Positions 58,690 to 64,000 of a stretch of DNA of 64,000 bases are shown here, one piece after another. A program made the translations under genes and the position numbers. Below the pieces are notes generated by a model. It was not told the DNA's origin. It made no database searches and saw nothing but the letters and a program-made list of their open reading frames with translations. Every line of letters starts with the position of its first letter. Position 1 is the stretch's first letter. Location: NCBI GenBank assembly GCA_050084985.1, contig JBITNC010000001.1, forward strand, positions 44,888,001-44,952,000, read 5' to 3'. The stretch comes from Nageia nagi (Eukaryota; Pinophyta).

Positions 58690-59165
58690 TGTGAGATGAA
58701 AATAATATAATATGTTGGGGGCTCCTTCATTACATGGCCTGTATCAAAATATTTTTTACAAATAAATTATGACATGTGATAAGTTAGCAAGAATATACTT
58801 GTAATACTTAGAAAAATGTAGAAAAAATATGTTTTTACCAAGTGGTTCATCATATCAAAGTTTATGGGCATCCTTGTTGTATCCATAAATTGCATTTCCT
58901 CCAACCATTACAATATATGAAAATATATTAGCATCATGCATAATACATATTTTCCATTCATATATATCTGGTTATATGTTCCATTTCATTCTACTTGGGT
59001 GTGTGGATGTGCCTACTTGGTGCTTATAAATTGAAATATTTTGTTAGCATTATTGTAAAGCATATTTGAATTTATTGAAAAATAATCAAAACTATATAGA
59101 ATATTAAATCATTTGAGAATACTTCTATAATTATTAATCATAATTATGGTATTATTGAAATTGTG
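58690..59165. repeat. Second copy of the 56530-57010 segment
   Basis: See the first copy. Includes 'gtgtggatgtgcctacttgg', the start of a PPR-like reading, now without an adjoining PPR body. Confidence 0.6.
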
Positions 59166-59455
59166 TTTGCATCATGTATCATGTCAAATAATTCCCAAGC
59201 CTTGCATTAAGCATCAACTTAGAAATCTATAATTTCCTATCATGTGGTGGACTTGAAACATTTTGTATCATATGTTTAAAGCATATAGGTTGATTTTGTC
59301 GTAACATTATGATAGATTGAATAGGTTATCCTTGAGGAAAGATATATTACTATGCTTATTATGGAGATAAGACAACATAGCATTTAAATTTCTAGGTTGA
59401 AAAATTGTTAAGTATTACAAGCATGTTTTGCTAACTTACCACTTTTACTTTGAAA
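59166..59455. other. AT-rich spacer, nothing recognised
   Basis: No frame, repeat or motif of note. Confidence 0.4.
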
Positions 59456-59900
59456 CTATAGAGCATATTTGAATAATTTCATATCATATGTAATTACATA
59501 ATTTTCATATCATATGGTATTACATAATTTTCATATCATATGGTATAGTTACATCATATCAAATCATATGGTATACTTAGATAAACTATGTACCATATGT
59601 TGGTGTATATTTCATATCATATGGTATAATTATATTATTTAAAACTTATATGATGTAATTAGATAATTTCCTATAATATGTTGGTGCATTTGGATCATTT
59701 TATATCATATGTTGCATTTGATCATGAACATATATCTTGCTCCATTTGGATCATTTTATTTGCACTTATCATTGCATATCATATGGTATAGTAGCATCAT
59801 TTTAGACCAATATGGTGTAATTAGATCATTTCACATCATATCTTAGTGCATTTGGATCATTTTATATCATATAATACAATTGATCATGAACATGCCTTTA
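59456..59900. repeat. Degenerate 'ttcatatcatatggtat' repeat field
   Basis: At least ten copies or partial copies of ttcatatcatatggtat, spaced mainly 25-45 bases, with a larger recurring phrase 'ggtgcatttggatcattttat'. A few copies also lie at 56930-57000. The core contains palindromic CATATG. Confidence 0.7.
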
Positions 59901-59958
59901 TCATTCATTATATATGTATATATAGCTTCACTATGATTGAGATCTAGTGCCTCGAGTG

Positions 59959-60349
59959 TGTTAGGAACTTGTAAGTTCCTAAATGGGATTCTCATAAAAT
60001 AATAGTGAGAAATGATAACAAAATGTATCCCAATCTCACAACACAAGCAACATGAATTAAAATAGAATAATATAGTAACAAATTCACTTGATTAAATAAC
60101 CAAAATGAATTGAAAGCCACTTAAAGTGGAATACCTCCTTAAAACTCAAACAATATATTTTCCAAGATGCTAACTCTTCTATTCTCACATATATTTATAG
60201 TATGCCTACCCTAACCCTACTTCACCATTCAATACAAAATCATGATTCACCTTAGAAATATTTCAATACCCTTACATTTAATATAAGCTAATATTCTAAT
60301 TAATCAACTACTATAATCTAAGTAAATGTTAGGATATGGGATCCTAATG
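59959..60349 (-). repeat. 3' LTR of the second chromovirus
   Basis: The plus strand reads TGTTAGGAACTTG...GGATCCTAATG, 391 bp. The end AAATGTTAGGATATGGGATCC is like that of the first chromovirus LTR, giving 'ttaggatatgggatccta'. Confidence 0.7.
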
Positions 60350-60367
60350 TTGCACCCCTCTTAAAGA
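60350..60367 (-). other. Polypurine tract of the second chromovirus
   Basis: The minus strand reads TTTAAGAGGGGTGCAA next to the LTR edge, as in the first chromovirus. Confidence 0.75.
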
Positions 60368-60840
60368 GATATTTTTCCTCAAAGTTGAAAATTAAGAAAT
60401 TATTGCTGAAGCTGATGGACTATCTCCCAAGTTGCATCCTTAGGATTTAATCCATTTCACTAGATAAGAACTTCCATAATAGTCCAATTGTGAAGTTTGT
60501 GTGTGCATCACTCTAGAACAACCTCAACTTCAACCAGGATGGACCCCTCCTCAATGAATTTAGGTAGTTCAATTTGAATTGTATCTTGAGAGCCTAGGAC
60601 TTGCTTAAGGTAGGAGACATGAAAAATAGGATGAATCTTAGACAATGATAGGAGTAAGAACTTGTATTATATAGGGCCAATACATTGGAATATTTTATAA
60701 TGTCCATAAAATTATGGAACCAATTTTTGGGAACCTTTTGATTTGAGAGATATATATCGATATGGTTGGAGCCTAAAAGAAACCATGTCTCATTGCTAGA
60801 ACTACCTTTTGACCCATTGTTGATAAGCTTGTTGTTTCAT

Positions 60841-61700
60841 TTAGTGTTGAGCCACTTGAATATTTTCTTCAAGGATGCAAATTATGTCTTTTTGATTGGT
60901 TAAAGCGGTATCTACTACTTGGACATTGGTGCTACCCAAAATATAAGATATTAATGTGGGTGGGGGTTGGCCATACAAAGCTTCATCGAGGGTCATCTTG
61001 ATAGAAGTATGATATGATGTATTATACCACCATCTACTAAAGGGAGCCATTTAACCCAATGAGTCGGTTGGGTTAAAGAAAAATTATGAAGATATGTTTA
61101 CAAGCATTTATTAACAATCTTTGTTTGACCATCTATATGGGGGTGATAATTGGAGGTCATATTGATTTTAGTGCCCTAGAGTTTGAAAACTTCCTACCAA
61201 AATTTACTAGTGAATGTCATATCATGGTCTCTAACAATGGTAGAAGGCATGCTATGGAGTTTAAAAATGTTGTCAAGAAATAGTTGGGAAACATTAACAA
61301 CCTTGTATGTATGTGCTAATGGGAAGAAGTGTGCATACTTGGAAAGTTGATCCACTACTACCATGATAAAAACTTTACCATATGATTTTGGGAGAAATTT
61401 AATAAATTCCATTGAAATATTTGTCCAAGTTCCCTCTAGTATGGGTAAAGGTTGAAGAAATTTAGGGGTTCCCACTATCTCACCTTTCTATCACTAACAA
61501 ACATTGTATTTAGATATAAAATTATTGATTTCATGTTTCATACCTAACCAATAAAAAGAATGAAGCACTTGCTAATAGGTTTTCAAAAACCTATAATGGC
61601 TAGCTATTGATGCAACATGTAACTCCCGAAGTATCAACTTGCAACATAAATATTTTATAAGCAATTCAATATGACCTTTGAATCATAGAATTAACTCATG
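60841..61700 (-). pseudogene. Integrase of the second chromovirus
   Basis: 61194-61475 is open and reads WTNISMEFIKFLPKSYGKVF (first catalytic Asp position is Glu: MDF to MEF), VVVDQLSKYAHFFPLAHTY and IVRDHDMTFTSKFW (second Asp kept). 60841-61050 has WWYNTSYHTSIKMTLDEALY and GQPPPT. The zinc-binding part lies at about 61490-61690 with YWLGMKHEI. A gap with stops separates the segments; the catalytic Glu region near 61110 reads on another frame. Confidence 0.8.
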
Positions 61701-62800
61701 ATAGGTGTTGATCTATATAGTGTAACCTCAAGGGGTTTGGTTTGGTTGTGTTCTCCACTACCCCTAATAGTAGGTTACTTGAGAGAGCAAAAGGTGGTGG
61801 GAATGTACTCATGTTGGTTTTCTACTCAATCTCTAGATTATAAGCCAGTTCCTATCTATTATGTAGGTTTAAAGTAATAGGAAAGAGATAGAAAGGTAAA
61901 GAGTTATAGGAAAGAGATAAACAAATGAAGTAAAACTAAAACAAGAAATATACAACCTGAGTATTGTAGCACAAGCAGTAATCCATAGCCAGGATGAAGA
62001 ATAGCAAGCTATCTTACCCCTAGGGTCTTGTAATCATAATACACAGTCATAATTTTAAGAAAACATCCCACACATAACATCCACAAAAGCAATAAACATC
62101 CACTTGAAAGCATTATCTTTTTGTATTATCATATGTGAAAGCATCTTATAAATTTATACAAATTTGTTAAAATGTTCAACTATTTTAATTTCTAATAGTT
62201 TACCATTTATACATCTTTCTCCACTATTGGGTGGTTGTATCTTATTAATATACATAATTACATATCTTAAATGTGGCTAGCAAAGAAAACTATTCACAAT
62301 AAATACTACAACTATGTTAGATTCCATAGTGAACAAGTACCAATAGCATGACTATCTAGGAATTTGTAATTTTTGAATAGTCATGTCTATAGAGCCATAA
62401 TCCTTCTGGCATGTCATTGACTACTCCTTCTTCGACCTTGTAGTTAATTGAAAATGGTACTGTAGCTAATTAAACAAGTACTTGTTTGCAATTTGATAGG
62501 TACAATTTGGTACTATGCTCTATCAATAGCTATCTATTTCTTTGCAACTATTGATGATCCATGCTATAGTTGTAAATGAAAAAAGTAATGGGGATTTATG
62601 AATAATATATCTACTTACTTTGAGAAGGAACTACCATTATTACATGGAAATGAGTTAGAGATGACACGTTAACAAGACCCCAAGGGTCAAACACTTAACA
62701 TTAAATGGACCTAGATGTTACTTATTTCCCATTACTCTTTCCTCAGTTTAGTGGGTCTTATTTCCTTTTTTCAAGCTTTATTAATGATCTAGCTCTTCTA
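61701..62800. other. Anonymous AT-rich DNA
   Basis: No coding motif or LTR edge recognised. 'aggaaagagata' occurs twice near 61880-61920. Confidence 0.4.
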
Positions 62801-63174
62801 GGACCCACTAATTTTCACCAAAAAATATGATATCATTGCTCAAAATTGGTGGAATCTATTTGATATTTTCATGAATCTTCACTTGCCATTACTTGTTCTA
62901 TAACCTATTGATTTTTTCCAAAAATTATAACATCATTACTCAAAATCGATGGGCTCTATTTAATATCTTCATGAATTTGCACCAACCATTACTTGTTGTA
63001 GGACCCATTGATTTTTATCAAAAACTATGACATCATTACTCAAAATTGATGGGATTTATTTGATATCTTCATGAATCTTCATCCACCATTACTTTTTTTG
63101 GGATCTGCTAATTTTTGCTAAAAATTATAATGTCATTGCTCAAAATTGATGGGTTTTGTTTAATATCTTAGATC
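62801..63174. repeat. 100 bp tandem repeat, 3.7 copies
   Basis: Units start at 62801, 62901, 63001 and 63101, exactly 100 bases apart. Each contains 'ggacccattgatttt' or a variant, 'atcattactcaaaattgat' and 'tttgatatcttcatgaat'. Confidence 0.92.
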
Positions 63175-63360
63175 TGTATTTATATAACTCTTAAACACTT
63201 TGTATTTACACAACTCCCAGACACTTTGTATTTAAACAACTCTTGTACACTTTGTATTACATAATTTTTGGACACTTTGTATTTACATAACTCTTAGATG
63301 CTTTATATTTACACAAATCTTGGATATTTTGTATTTACACAGCTCCTGAATACTTTGTCA
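63170..63360. repeat. 26 bp tandem repeat, about 7 copies
   Basis: The block 'cactttgtatttacacaact' recurs at about 63196, 63222, 63248, 63273, 63299, 63325 and 63351. It directly follows the 100 bp array. Confidence 0.9.
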
Positions 63361-63561
63361 AGAATTATACAAGGCAAAATATCTAAGAAAAGGCTTACTT
63401 ATATAATAGTTAGATTATATATACAATAATCAGCTGCTAATAACTCCAAGAATTCTTCATATTAAGGGCTTATAGCAAATTCAAATTTTATGTTAAAGGG
63501 GATAGAACTAGCATAGAAAGAAATTATGAAAAGAATGAAAGAATAAAAGAATGATGATGTA

Positions 63562-63999
63562 TTACCCCAATTCAAAGTGTGATTATGAAGGAATACAATC
63601 TTTTGATGGCTCTTTGGGGTCTATTCTTGCTAGAGAATAGGACACACTACTTGTATTTCTAGTAGCTTGTTCAGATGTAGATCTGGTAGGGGTATTAGAT
63701 GGTGGAATCAGCTTTGTTGGGAGGAATGAGTGCATCTTCTTATTTAAATCCTTAATATATTAATAATCAACTTGTGATAAAATATGGGATTCTTGAATCT
63801 TTAAAGTATCTACTAAGAAGCCCATCAAAACATTCTCTAACCTCCTAGCATGCAAAAATCTTGTAATTGCCTCTTGAGTGAGGTCATTTATTTGTTGTAA
63901 ATCTAAGATTTACCTTTTAGAAAAGGATTTCTCAAGGAATTAAATGGTATTGGCTACCCAATTGGTAGCACTACCTTGTACATTCTATTCTTCCCATAA
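63562..63999 (-). pseudogene. Coding relic of unknown function, running off the right edge
   Basis: One minus-strand frame reads for about 145 codons with normal protein composition: GSATNWVANTI-stop-FLEK, INDLTQEAITRFLHARRLEN and VLMGFLVDTLKIQESHILSQ, then a Pro/Ser/Thr-rich tail ending HFELG-stop (TAA at 63562-63564). It is broken only by four internal TAA codons, each one C-to-T step from CAA (Gln). The N-terminal part is alpha-helical in character. I do not recognise the family; a retroelement accessory ORF C-terminus is the most likely guess given the surroundings. Confidence 0.45.
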
Positions 64000-64000
64000 T

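Larger units (their letters stand above)
59959..61700 (-). mobile_element. Second chromovirus-type element, 3' half only
   Basis: It has a 3' LTR, a polypurine tract and decayed integrase on the minus strand, related to but clearly different from the element at 40916-46950. Similarity stops near 61700, within the integrase zinc region. No gag, RT or second LTR follows in the window, so the 5' half is deleted or displaced beyond the right edge. Confidence 0.75.

Noticed and set aside
1-64000. Bacterial-type operons, CRISPR arrays, riboswitches
   Set aside because: No direct-repeat/spacer structure of CRISPR type, no ribosome-binding-site-led gene clusters; all structure fits a plant nuclear genome.

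Overview
The window looks like a gene-poor, repeat-dense stretch of a large plant nuclear genome. It is very AT-rich (roughly 30% GC by eye), CpG is visibly rare, and no intact single-copy host gene, tRNA or rRNA was recognised. Almost everything identifiable is a decayed LTR retrotransposon of plant-type Ty3/gypsy (Tat-like with an archaeal-type RNase H, a chromovirus, and a large element with a post-integrase ORF) or Ty1/copia. Most in-frame stops fall where Gln, Trp or Arg is expected, and several catalytic Asp/Glu or zinc-binding Cys residues have become Asn/Lys/Tyr. This is the C-to-T / G-to-A decay expected of long-methylated DNA. A gymnosperm-like or similarly old, low-turnover plant genome fits, but the species cannot be read from the sequence.

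Layout. 1-3985: the 5' end of a minus-strand element running off the left edge, its interrupted LTR, a cluster of direct and inverted ~200 bp repeats, and a second LTR copy. 3986-10297: mostly anonymous AT-rich DNA with a possible minus-strand coding relic (5.8-7.4 kb) and a 51 bp minisatellite. 10298-29006: a giant minus-strand gypsy element with ~1.3 kb LTRs and domain order gag, protease, archaeal-type RNase H, RT, RNase H, integrase, then a long extra ORF. A complete copia element (13043-18993) sits inside that extra ORF. 29123-51925: another minus-strand LTR element with gag but no pol that I can find. It carries an antisense (plus-strand) plant mobile domain (PMD) reading frame. Its left LTR is split by a Tat element (29460-37811, target duplication CCTTT), and its PMD frame is split by a chromovirus (40916-46950, target duplication GGTAT). 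52147-56457: a copia element with a 1.7 kb 3' LTR, target duplication ATATG and a large internal deletion. 56463-59950: relics of pentatricopeptide-repeat (PPR) coding sequence on the plus strand, locally duplicated, plus AT-rich repeats. 59959-about 61700: the 3' half of a second chromovirus. 61700-64000: a 100 bp tandem array, a 26 bp tandem array, and a minus-strand coding relic running off the right edge.

How it fits together. The region is a nest of transposons inserted into transposons; order of insertion follows from which element interrupts which. The three most notable structures are the gag-only element with an antisense PMD frame, the element whose archaeal-type RNase H lies before the RT, and the PPR relics. 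All calls come from reading motifs by eye; no database search was made, and boundaries without a stated target duplication are approximate.
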